Shown in pieces: positions 33,987-43,180 of a stretch of 64,000 nt of DNA. The notes beneath the pieces are model-generated. The model was not told the origin of the DNA, did not search any database, and saw only the letters and a list, made by a program, of their open reading frames with translations. The translations under genes were made by a program, and so were the position numbers. Origin of the DNA: Cavia porcellus (lineage: Eukaryota > Chordata > Mammalia > Rodentia > Caviidae); assembly GCF_034190915.1 (NCBI RefSeq), contig NW_026947514.1:3059701-3123700 (forward strand). The letters are read 5' to 3'. Position 1 is the first letter of the stretch. Each line of letters opens with the position of its first letter.

Positions 33987-34790
33987 CGAGACAGAGACAG
34001 AGACAGAGAGAGACATACGGAGAGAAGGAGACAGAGAGAGATGGAGAGAAGGAGACAGAGAGAGGGAGCGAGAGAGAGGCAGAGAGACATAGGAGACAGA
34101 AACAGAGAGAGGAGACAGAGACAGAGAGACAGAGACAGAAGGAATCCAAATCACACAGGAAAACAAAAACACAATCTGTTTGTACAAACAGATTTTCTAT
34201 GTAGAAAAATCCTAAAATCTCCACAGAATGGCTATCAGCAGATAATGCGGCAGGATACAAGATCAACATATGAAAATCAACTGCATTTCTGTAACAATGA
34301 ATTATCCAGACAGGAAGTTAAGAAAAAAATCCCATTTACAATAGCATCAAAAAGAATAAAATGCTTAGGGACAAACTTAACCAAGGAAGTGGGGGAAGGT
34401 ACCCTGACACCTACAATACACGGATAAAAGAAAATAAACACGAATAAGCAGATACCTTATATTCACGGACTGGGAGGATTCGTGTTAGTGTCCAGAATCC
34501 CCAAAGTAATATACGCATTCAATACACTCTCTGTCAAAGTCTCAGTGGTGTCTTTTACAGAAATATAAAACAATCCTGAAATCTATAGTACCCTAAATAC
34601 CCAAAGCAATTTTAAGCAAGAACAGAGCTGAAAATATCAGACTTCTTGACTTAAAAATATTTACAAAGTTGCAGTAACTAAGATAGTATGATGCTGACAT
34701 AAACATAGATTTTAGGTGGATGGAACAGACCAGATAACTTTCCAAATAAACGCATGTATGACTTGTCAACCAGTTGTTCTTTACTTTTGA
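33731..34790 (+). mobile_element. Degenerate L1 ORF2, sense, 3' part
   Basis: ORF2 text resumes after the insert: 'aaaatctctcaacaagttaagtgtaggaggaa', then 'gatacaagatcaacatatgaaaatcaactgcatttctg', then 'tcccatttacaatagcatcaaaaag'. It ends before the ORF2 C-terminus near 34,790. Confidence 0.8.
33941..34140. repeat. Long GA / GACA simple repeat
   Basis: About 200 bases of purine-rich repeat: a pure GA run (33,946-33,982) followed by irregular GAGACA and AGAGAAGGA units. It has grown inside the L1 copy. Both strands carry long open frames of Arg/Glu or Ser/Leu repeats, which are artefacts of the repeat. Confidence 0.95.
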
Positions 34791-34796
34791 GCAGTT

Positions 34797-34850
34797 TTTT
34801 ATAATATCTATTTTTATAATATCTATTTTATAATATCTATTGTGCATTTT
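34797..34850. repeat. 15-bp tandem repeat TATAATATCTATTTT
   Basis: Three imperfect copies in tandem, located where the sense L1 series ends and the antisense L1 begins. Confidence 0.8.
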
Positions 34851-34869
34851 GGATATTACTTATTCAGTT

Positions 34870-37624
34870 TTTTACACTAGGGAGCCAATATGATATTTAC
34901 ACATGTGAGGCTGATTTATTTCACATACGAGTATGGTCTCAAGTTGCATCCATTTACTCATAAAAGCTTCAAGTTTATTCTTCTTTATAGCTGAGTAATA
35001 CTCCATTGTACACAAATACCACATCCTTTTATTGATTCCATGGTTGATGGGCACTTGGGTTGTTTCAAAATTTAGCTATTACAAATTGTTCTGTTAGAAA
35101 CATGGGTACACATGTATTCCTACGGCATGATGTTTTCAATTATTCTGAGAAAATATCCAGAAGAGAAATAGCTGGATTGAATGGGACTTCCAATCATAGA
35201 TTTTTGAGAAATCTCCACATTAATTTCCAGAGTGGTTGTACCAGTCTGTGTTCCCAGCAACAGTGGAGAAGGGTTCCTTCTTCCCTACATTCCACAAACA
35301 TTTGTTGTCATTTGATTTCTTGATGGCAGCATTCTTTCTGGAGTGAGATGGAATCTCAGTGTTGTTTTAAATTGCTTTTTTCCATTGACTGGTGATACTG
35401 AACATTTGTTCAAGTATTTATTTGCCATTTGTATTTCTTTATTTGAGAACTGTGTATTCATCTCAACTGCCCATTTTTGGACTGAGTCTTTGAATTTGAG
35501 GATCTTGATGTTTTTCAATTCTTTATGTGATCTAGATAAAAGTCCTTTGTCTGAGGAACAGTTGGCTAAAATATTTTCCCCATTCTGTAGGTTTTCTTTA
35601 CACTCTGTTGGTGATTTCTTTTGATATGCAAAAATGTTTTAATAAGATGAAGTCCCAGTTGTTGATTCTTTGAAGTGATTCCTGTGCAGTTTGCATTTTG
35701 TTCATGAACTCCTTACCTATTCCTATGTTGTCAAGATTTCTACCTATATTGTCTGCTGGTAGATTTAGTGTTTCTGTTTTAGTATTTAGATCTTTGATGC
35801 ATTTTGACTTTAGTGCAGGGTGGTAGGTATGGATCTATTTTCAGGCTTTGGCATGTAGAAAGCTAATTTTTCCAGCATCATTTATTAAAGAGGCTTTCTT
35901 CCAGTGAACCTGTTTGGCAACTTTGTCAAAGATAAGGAAGCTGAGTGTCTTTGTAGCTGTGTCTGCATCTTGTAATCCACTTCAATAATCTTCAGGTCTG
36001 TTTTATTCCCAGTACCATGCTGATTTTATCACAAAAGCTTTGTAATATAATTTCAAGTCCAGAATTGTGATGTCTTCTTCCTTACTTTTGTTGCCCAGGA
36101 TTGTCTTTGGAATTCTCTCTGTTAGGTCTTTTCTGTTTCCAAATTAATTTTAGGAATGATTTCTCTAGATCTTTGAGGTATGCTAATGGTATCTTGATCA
36201 TAACTGCATGAAATCTGTATAACAGTTTTAGGAGTATGGCCATTTTTACAATGCTGGTTCGTCCTATGTAAGAGCATGTATCTTTCTATTTTCTGATACC
36301 CTCTTCATCTACTTTTTAAGAGTACTGTAGTTTTCAATATATAGATATTTTACATCTTTTATTTGATTTATTCCCGAGCATTTCATTTTTTGGATTTTAT
36401 CATAAAACATATTATTTCCATAATTTCTCTCTCATTGAGTTTGTTGTTTGTGTACAAGGATCTATTGGATTTTGAGTGCTGACTTTGTATGCAGCTACAC
36501 TGCTGAATTTGCTTATTAACTCCAGTAGCCTTTTAGTGGAGTTTTTTGTGTCTTCCATGTAGAATATCACGTCATCTGCAGATAATGGTAATTTAGCTTC
36601 TTCCTTTCCTATCCTTATTCCTTCTATTTCTCTCTCTTGTCTAATTACTTTGGCCAGTATTTCCAGAACTATATCAGAGTGGTGATAGTGGACATCCTTG
36701 CCTTCTTCCTGATTTTACAGTGAAAGCTTTCCGTTTTTGTCTGTTTAGTATGATATGGGTTGTTGGTTTGTCACAGATGGCTTTTATCAGATTGTAATAC
36801 AGACCATCTATTTTGATTTTCTGTAGGGTTTTTTTAAAATCATGGATGATTGCTGGATTTCATCAAAAGATTTTTCTGCATGTATTGAGATGACCATGTG
36901 ATTTTTGTCTTTGGCTCTGTTGATGTGGTGTATTACGTATATGGATTTGTGCATATTGAACCATCTCTGTGTTCCTGAATGAATCCCACTTGGTTGTGAT
37001 GTATAATCTTGATGATTTGCTGCATTCTGTTTGCTAGTACTTCACTGAGAATCTTTGTGTCTGTGATCATTAGGGAGATTAGCCTATGGTTCTCCTTTTT
37101 CATTGGGTCTTTCTCTGGTTTTTTGTATGAGTAACACTTGTCTCCCAGAATGAGTGAGGGAGAATTGCTTCCCCCCTGATTTTATTAAAAGACTTTGTGG
37201 ATTATTGGCATTAAATCTTTAAATTTCTTGTAGAATTCAGCTGTGGATCTATCAGGATCTGGGCTTTTTTGTTGATAAGTGCTTACTTACATTTTCAGTT
37301 TCAGTAATTGCTATTGGGTTATCCAGGAGGTTTGTATCTTCTTGGTTCTGCTTTGGTAATTCGTATGTTTCTAGGAATCTCTCCATTTCTTCTGTATTTT
37401 CCAGCTGAGAGACTGAAGATTTTCAAAGTAGGTTTTGATGATTTTCTGAATTTCCACAAGATGTGTAGTAATTTCTCCCTTTTCATTCCTCATTGTATGA
37501 ACTTGAGTTTTTCTCTTCTTTTCTTGATAAGATTGTTTAGAGGTTTACCAATTTTATTTTTTCTTTCAAAGAATCAACCCTTTGAGTCATTAATTCTTTA
37601 TATTGTTTTCTTAGTTTTAATTGT
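34870..37624 (-). mobile_element. L1 ORF2, antisense, 3' part (left of provirus)
   Basis: Reverse-complement L1 ORF2 text from the C-terminus (a 60-codon fragment at 34,872-35,054 with a YYSAIKKN-type motif) back through the reverse transcriptase domain to 37,624. There the provirus interrupts it, and the same L1 resumes at 43,759. Stops occur throughout. It has no 3' UTR or poly(A), so it is truncated at its 3' end. Confidence 0.9.
37619..37624. repeat. Target-site duplication of the provirus, left copy
   Basis: AATTGT directly abuts the LTR. The same six bases follow the other LTR at 43,759-43,764. Six base pairs is the usual length for class II (betaretrovirus-like) integrations. Confidence 0.95.
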
Positions 37625-38202
37625 TGTCGTGAGTGTCTAGGGCACTCTGAACTCCGGGCAAGGTAAACACACACGCACGCCTTGTCGGGACACGGGGGGT
37701 ACAGCGCTTGGAAAAGAAAGACAGGAGAGACACCTTTGCTGTCTGCACCGCGTTACACTGCACTGCACTGCACTGTACGCACAATCTTTATTTTAGGATT
37801 CATATATAGTAAACCCGATCAATTCACAGAGCCCAGATAATTAAGTAGTGAAAAGGCATTCTTTGTGGCAAGCTACAACGTGACAGACTACAATGTTTAT
37901 TCTAAAACTATCTAAGTGAAGTAAATAATCACAACCAGTTCTCACAACTTCTCTAGCCCAGGAAGAAATTCATTAGCTCAAGAATGTTGTTAATTTGTCT
38001 GCTGTTAGTGTCACAAAGGGTGGCCAGCCACTTCCTCAAGACTTCTGCAAAACAAAGCCAGCTCACAGTATGGATTCCAGAGGGTGAGGGCTCACTGAGA
38101 ACAGGCATTCCCGTTCTACCTCCTTCTCGCATACCAGGGCGGCTATTGTAAATTGCAGGTTAGAGGGGGTTGGGCCTACAAAGTGACACCTCATCCCCCA
38201 CA
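37625..38202 (-). repeat. 3' LTR (578 bp)
   Basis: It is bounded by TGTGGGGGAT...CACGACA on the minus strand (TG...CA ends). By eye it matches the 5' LTR at every base. The TATA-like ATATATA is at 37,802-37,808 and AATAAA at 37,787-37,792 on the minus strand. The env stop codon lies inside it, 43 bases from its U3 end. Confidence 0.95.
37787..37792 (-). terminator. LTR polyadenylation signal AATAAA
   Basis: AATAAA on the minus strand lies only about 10 bases downstream of the TATA-like box, so it probably sits in U3 just before a short R region, as in several betaretroviruses. In the 3' LTR it would direct cleavage of proviral transcripts. The exact R borders are inferred. Confidence 0.6.
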
Positions 38203-40340
38203 CTTCCTTCCTTTTTATTTTTTAACAACAATTTCCATAAGATCAGGTTATTAATAGTATTTCGTCTTATGCAGTAAAAATACACAAGAACTATGGCAAT
38301 GAGAACTATAATTAAACTAAGTCCCATGCCACTAAAAGTGTGGGTAATGCTCTGCCAGATTCCTTTGGAATCTAATCCTTTCAAAGATTGAGCAAGCAAT
38401 TGCGCGAATTGTGCTAGAGATTCATCATCATTTTGCTTTGCAAAATCCTTGTCAATTTGATTATGCAAAGATTCTATTTCCTCCTGGGCAGAGGTGTTTC
38501 CATTTAAATACATTCTAATCATTTCCCATTCATGTTCTGTCTGATTATAAGGTCGTTGGGTTATACAGAAAGTAGTTGAATTCCAATCACATTTTAAAAA
38601 CACTTGATGCTGAAGAGCCAATATTTTTCTACCCATCCATTCAACTGTTTGTTTAAGGAGGTCTATTTGTTGTTGTAGTTTGGCGTTTATTTGCCACTGA
38701 GTTAACCAAAGTTCATGAGAATTCTCATGCCATAATTCGACAACATGTTTTTCTTGCAAAGAGGTATGTAAAGCTACTCCTGAGACTGCTGCTAGAGAGG
38801 CTACAGTTATCAGACTTAACAGTACAGCAACCACTATTCCAATAAATCTTTTTGTACGTTTTAACAGATGTTTAAAAAATTCAGTAGTAACAGAAATTAC
38901 CGGGTCTTGAGACCAAGGTCGAGTTAAATTTACAGGCAACCAAATATGAGTTTTTTGTTGTAACAGCATAACTGTATAAGGCTTAGTGAAATTTAGTGTG
39001 CTATTTAAGCATGTAAACAATTGACAATTTAAACAAGTACAAGAAAAATGTGTAAAATTAAAAGTTCCCACTAAAAAGACATAAGGCAGAGGTGCACAAA
39101 CAGTAATATTATACATTTTAAACCTAGTAAAATTATAAGTAGTAGATACAGATCGACTAGTCCCTGAATATGAAACATTGTACAAGGTTACAGGTTGCAT
39201 AGCGGCTGGGATCTTCCAAATATGATTTTGAAGGTGATGAGGGTATTCTTCGGCTGCAACAGCAGGGTTAGCGATTCCACCATCTCCCCACCACAAGAGA
39301 GCCGTCTTTTGTTGAAATATAGGAGCTCCGTCAGTTATTTTCTTTGGATCTGGAAGACTATACACAACAGAGAGATTACATCTTGTCTCATTCCATTCAG
39401 CACATCCATTAACGAATTTTCCAAATGGTCCCCAAATAATATACCCATCAATATTTTTAGCAAATTTTCCCATACATAGTTGCCAAATTATGGGATTATA
39501 AGAAATATTTTTATAAGTGAATTCAGGGCATACAGGAAATGTATTTGTATCAGGTGCTGTTAAATTTTTCCAGGTAACATTAAAGGTTTGAGCAGCCAAG
39601 GCTTGAAGCCTTGTCCTTTTGTTGCCTGCTTTTATTCCATGTTGAATCCAATACTGCCATCCCAGAGGGATGCAAGGCGGTTCCCCAATGCAAATAGGCC
39701 TTTGATTACCATAATAAGTAAAATTGAATAGTGTCCCATCATCTTGATTGTGGGGGGTTAAATCAGCCCACGGTGCTGACAAAATTTCTCTAGGTGTGGT
39801 ATAAAGTAAAATATCACTAGTTCCCCATTTTACAGGTTCTAATAAAGGGGGGTTTGGAATATATGCCCAGTACGAATGCGGAGGTACCTCAGTCCCCGAT
39901 GCAACGGTGAGCAAGGCACATAAAGCTAAAAACAAGTTTTCGGGGTTTAAAGGCTTTCCTGCTTGAAGGACAAGCCGTTGCCCTTCTATGGTCAATTTCT
40001 TTAATTGTCCCCATGTAGGGAGGGGATTTAAATTTGGTCGCTGTGAGCGGCGGGATTTTCTTAGCTGTAATCTGGCCATGGCTGCGATAGGAACAAACTC
40101 AGCATCCTCAGCTTCTAGCTGGTTTCGCGCTCGCTTCTGAAGGCACGGTTCCGGTTCCTTGGGGAGTTGTCTCCGGGGCTGGTGAACAGGATCTGGAGAC
40201 GCGGGTCCTGATCCATCGTCCAGGGACCCACTGCTGAATTCCATTTTCTGTGGAGATATAACCAAAACCTTTCCCCCTATAGAGCAATGTGCCCCTCTCC
40301 CATTCAGCCTCTGGAGCTGTTTTAGTCCAAATAGGTTCAT
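38160..40340 (-). CDS. env: Envelope glycoprotein (Env) of the ERV, intact frame
   Basis: An open frame of 726 codons for a surface/transmembrane precursor that would mediate receptor binding and fusion. A long leader (1-135) carries an arginine-rich stretch (residues 90-101) and a conserved PTWGQLKKL motif (108-116), followed by a hydrophobic signal core at 136-149. The surface subunit has a CXXC at 436-439 and many N-glycosylation sequons. The RTKR furin-type site is at 495-498, with a hydrophobic fusion peptide directly after it. The transmembrane subunit has two cysteines at 584 and 592, no CX6CC, a membrane anchor at about 672-690 and a 36-residue tail. The frame overlaps pol by 233 bases and ends inside the 3' LTR. 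The start is uncertain: Met1, Met33 and Met88 are all possible. No stop or frameshift is visible. Confidence 0.93.
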   Translation of the reverse strand: MNLFGLKQLQRLNGRGAHCSIGGKVLVISPQKMEFSSGSLDDGSGPASPDPVHQPRRQLPKEPEPCLQKRARNQLEAEDAEFVPIAAMARLQLRKSRRSQRPNLNPLPTWGQLKKLTIEGQRLVLQAGKPLNPENLFLALCALLTVASGTEVPPHSYWAYIPNPPLLEPVKWGTSDILLYTTPREILSAPWADLTPHNQDDGTLFNFTYYGNQRPICIGEPPCIPLGWQYWIQHGIKAGNKRTRLQALAAQTFNVTWKNLTAPDTNTFPVCPEFTYKNISYNPIIWQLCMGKFAKNIDGYIIWGPFGKFVNGCAEWNETRCNLSVVYSLPDPKKITDGAPIFQQKTALLWWGDGGIANPAVAAEEYPHHLQNHIWKIPAAMQPVTLYNVSYSGTSRSVSTTYNFTRFKMYNITVCAPLPYVFLVGTFNFTHFSCTCLNCQLFTCLNSTLNFTKPYTVMLLQQKTHIWLPVNLTRPWSQDPVISVTTEFFKHLLKRTKRFIGIVVAVLLSLITVASLAAVSGVALHTSLQEKHVVELWHENSHELWLTQWQINAKLQQQIDLLKQTVEWMGRKILALQHQVFLKCDWNSTTFCITQRPYNQTEHEWEMIRMYLNGNTSAQEEIESLHNQIDKDFAKQNDDESLAQFAQLLAQSLKGLDSKGIWQSITHTFSGMGLSLIIVLIAIVLVYFYCIRRNTINNLILWKLLLKNKKEGSVGDEVSLCRPNPL
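38203..38222 (-). promoter_or_regulatory. Polypurine tract
   Basis: On the minus strand the 20 bases directly before the 3' LTR are all purine except one T, and they end GGAAGGAAG at the LTR border. This is the normal plus-strand primer site. Confidence 0.85.
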
Positions 40341-42180
40341 TAATCACAAAAGGCTGTTGTTGCTGTTCAAAATGTTTTTCAGCTCTTGTTAATATTTCAC
40401 CTTGTGGTAAATTGAGAAAATTTAAAATAAACAATGCTTGATGCAGTAATGTTTTTGGACTGTTTTGCAATTTAAACAGTATTGGTATCTGAATATCCTC
40501 CTGACTCCTCCTTTTTAATTTTTTAATTTGCAACTTAAGAGTGCCATGTGCTCTTTCAACAATAGCTTGACCCTGGGGGTTATATTCAATCCCTGTAATA
40601 TGAATAATATTATGGAGATCACAAAATTGTTTAAATGTTCTGCTAGTATAAGCAGGTCCATTATCTGTTTTGATTTTAGAAGGAATTCCCATAACTGCAA
40701 AAGTCTCCAATAAATGTACAATAACATTTTTAGTGGATTCTCCCTGTTGAGCAGTAGCCCATAGAAATGAAGAATAGGTATCAATAACTACATGTACATA
40801 AGAAAGCCGACCAAAAGAAGGTACATGTGTAATATCCATTTGCCATAATTCATTAGGTTGAGTTCCTCGAGGGTTGACACCTGCGGGAATAATTCTTAAA
40901 TGTAATGGTCTACAAATAGGGCAGGCTTTTACAATCTGTTTAGCTTTTGTAAAAGGTATCTTATATTTAAGATGCAAATGTCCTGCATTTGCATGATTAA
41001 ATTGATGTTCTTCAACGGGTGTGGTGAACATAACTAAGGAATCCACTGCATTGTTACCTGATACTAATGGTCCGGGTAACTGAGAATGAGAACGTAAATG
41101 AGTAATAAAATAAGAATGATTTCTTTTTTGAACATGTATTTGTAAATTTTGAAATAAAGACAATAAAGCAGGCTTATTAGAATATAACACAGCTGAATAG
41201 ATATTTGTCACTACTCCAACAGAATAGGCCGAATCGGCTATAATATTAATAGGTTGGTTATGAAAATCTAAAAACACTTGTAATATAGCAAAAAGTTCAT
41301 TTTGTTGTACAGAGTTAAAATTTGTCTGACGTACCCAGTAAGATTTTTGAGTCCAATATGCAGCTTTATTTTTAGATCCATCTGTAAATATAGTCAAAGC
41401 TTGTGGAATTGGCTGTACAGCTAATAAGGTATTAACCACAAATTGTTGACGTCTAAAAAAATCCCATAATTTACTTTTAGGAAAATGATATGAAAAAGTT
41501 CCCATGAAATCTGTTAAAGCAATTTGTAAGGTTTCAGTAATTGACAACAAATATTCCCATTGTTCCTTAGTTAAAGGGATAACTATATTGTTTATATCTT
41601 CTCCTATCAAAGTTATAGAACGAGCTCTACCATTCATAATTAAAGCTGCAACCATGTCAATATAAGGCATAACATTTTTAGATTGCTTAGTTTTAGTGAA
41701 TACCCATTCTACTGGCATAGCATTTTGACCTAAAACTGCAGAGGGATATTGAAAAGTATTAATAATATATAAAGTTAGAGGCAATTTAGGATCAATCCTA
41801 ATTAAAAATGCATCCTTAATTCGTTGTTCTACAAACTGTAATTCTTGCTCTGCTTTTGTTGTTAAAGAACGAGGGCTGGATGGATCTGAAGAGCCCTGTA
41901 GAGTAGCAAACAAATGCTGTAATGCATGGGTAGGAATACCTAGTGTGGGACGAAGCCAATTAATATCCCCTAATAATTTTTGAAAATCATTTAAAGTGGA
42001 TAACTTATCTCTCCTAATAGACATTTTTTGTGGAATCACCTTTTGTCTAGTAAGAATATATCCCAAATAATGACTAACTTCTTCCTTTTGAATTTTATCC
42101 TGTGCTATTACAAGTCCAAACGGAGAAAAATATTGAGGTAAAGTTTTTAAAATATCTTTTAAAACATTTCTATCACTATA
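40108..42180 (-). pseudogene. pol: Pol remnant: RT end, RNase H and integrase
   Basis: Open for 690 codons from the base after the gag stop, with the first Met 38 codons in (42,066, giving 652 aa). Residues below count from that Met. The thumb and connection of reverse transcriptase come first (to about 215). RNase H keeps all four acidic residues, D229 (FTDGS), E257, D278 (ADSAYS) and D342. Integrase keeps the zinc-binding H354, H358, C382 and C385, and the catalytic D411, D468 and E504 in D,D35E spacing. The fingers and palm of reverse transcriptase, including the YXDD site, are missing, as are protease and any dUTPase. The frame itself is undamaged. Expression would need readthrough of the UGA before it or internal initiation. 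Confidence 0.93.
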
Positions 42181-43113
42181 TCAGCATTTTTGTCTTGCCT
42201 TTTTCGCACAACCTTCCATAAACCACATGTGCCACTGTAAATATTCTGGCTCCTTTAAAAGAATTTTGGCCAAGGCTTTCCAATCATAAGGAGCAAGATT
42301 ACCATAGTGATCTGCTACCGATGTTATTAATTCTCTAGTGTAATGAGCCTGAGGGCCATAAAGGGTTACAGCCTTTTTTAATTTTGCTAAATCATCCATA
42401 TTAAATGCTTCCCATCTAGGGGGAACTGCCTCTCCATCTATTGGCTGAGGTCTGATTACAGGGAAAGCAAAGGCAGGCTTTTCCTCATCAGAATCCCCTA
42501 ATTTTGGTAAATCAGCCAAAGCTAGCTTGGCTTTACTCCAATTAGGGTTAGATGGAGGAGGTGCAGAGGGAACTATAGGCGGGTTTTGCTTAACGGAGAG
42601 TTGTTTCACCTCTTGTGTTAAATGTTGTATAGCCCGTAAAATTGGGCGATTGTCATAATTTGATATTGCTGCGGCAGCTAAAGCTGAGTCGGCTGTAGTG
42701 GATTTTACTTTTAGTTTGGACGCCTTTTCACTACTTAAAGCGATAGCGTCATTTTGAACTACATTCTGCTCCTCCTCTGTGAGGGGCAATTCCTGAATAA
42801 CTGGCTTAATTTCTAGTTGAAGATTTTCTACAATATGTTCATCTTCCATAGCTTTTAATAAAGAGTACACAACCGACCAAATAGCCCAAAAACGTAAAGG
42901 AATCTTTTCCTCCTGTTGCATAGCCCTTTCTATACTAACCCTTGCCTTCCTCCATACTTCTACATCCAAAGTTCCTTCATCTGGAAACCAAGGATTATAT
43001 TCTTTAATTGTATCAATACACATATCCAAGTCAGCTGACCTGAGCGATATGCCATATATAGATAATAAATGTTTAAGAATTTTTAAGAAAGGAGAGGAAG
43101 CAGATTGTCCCAT
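42181..43113 (-). pseudogene. gag: Gag, truncated after the first part of capsid
   Basis: 310 codons starting MGQS, with Gly2 available for N-myristoylation, about 27 bases after the splice donor. A betaretrovirus-like matrix domain occupies about 1-100. It is followed by a proline-rich linker with a PSAP late-domain motif (182-185) that could recruit Tsg101/ESCRT. The start of capsid is at about 216 (a PVI start) and runs to 309, where the internal deletion ends it. The C-terminal capsid domain, the major homology region and nucleocapsid zinc knuckles are absent. The TGA stop at 42,181-42,183 is in frame with the following pol sequence. Without nucleocapsid the product should not package RNA by itself, but it could act as an altered matrix-like protein. 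Confidence 0.92.
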
Positions 43114-43131
43114 TTCCCCGTAATAAAATTA

Positions 43132-43140
43132 TACTTACCT
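43132..43140 (-). promoter_or_regulatory. Probable major splice donor
   Basis: AGGTAAGTA on the minus strand is a near-consensus 5' splice site, between the primer-binding site and the gag start. This is the expected position of the donor for spliced env mRNA. The env acceptor could not be fixed by eye. Confidence 0.7.
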
Positions 43141-43158
43141 TCCTAAGCGACCTTCGGA

Positions 43159-43178
43159 GTCCCTGAATTCGGGCGCCA
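43159..43178 (-). promoter_or_regulatory. Primer-binding site, tRNA-Lys-like
   Basis: Minus strand TGGCGCCCGAATTCAGGGAC begins two bases after the 5' LTR. It agrees with the tRNA-Lys3 type primer site, except for two extra T residues in the middle. Lys primers are usual for class II elements. Confidence 0.8.
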
Positions 43179-43180
43179 CT

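Noticed and set aside
33885..34427. 180-codon Arg/Glu-rich and opposing Ser/Leu-rich frames
   Set aside because: Both are translations of the GA/GACA simple repeat inside an L1.
39195..39479. Plus-strand 94-codon frame inside env
   Set aside because: It is a shadow of the env reading frame on the opposite strand and has no protein-like character.
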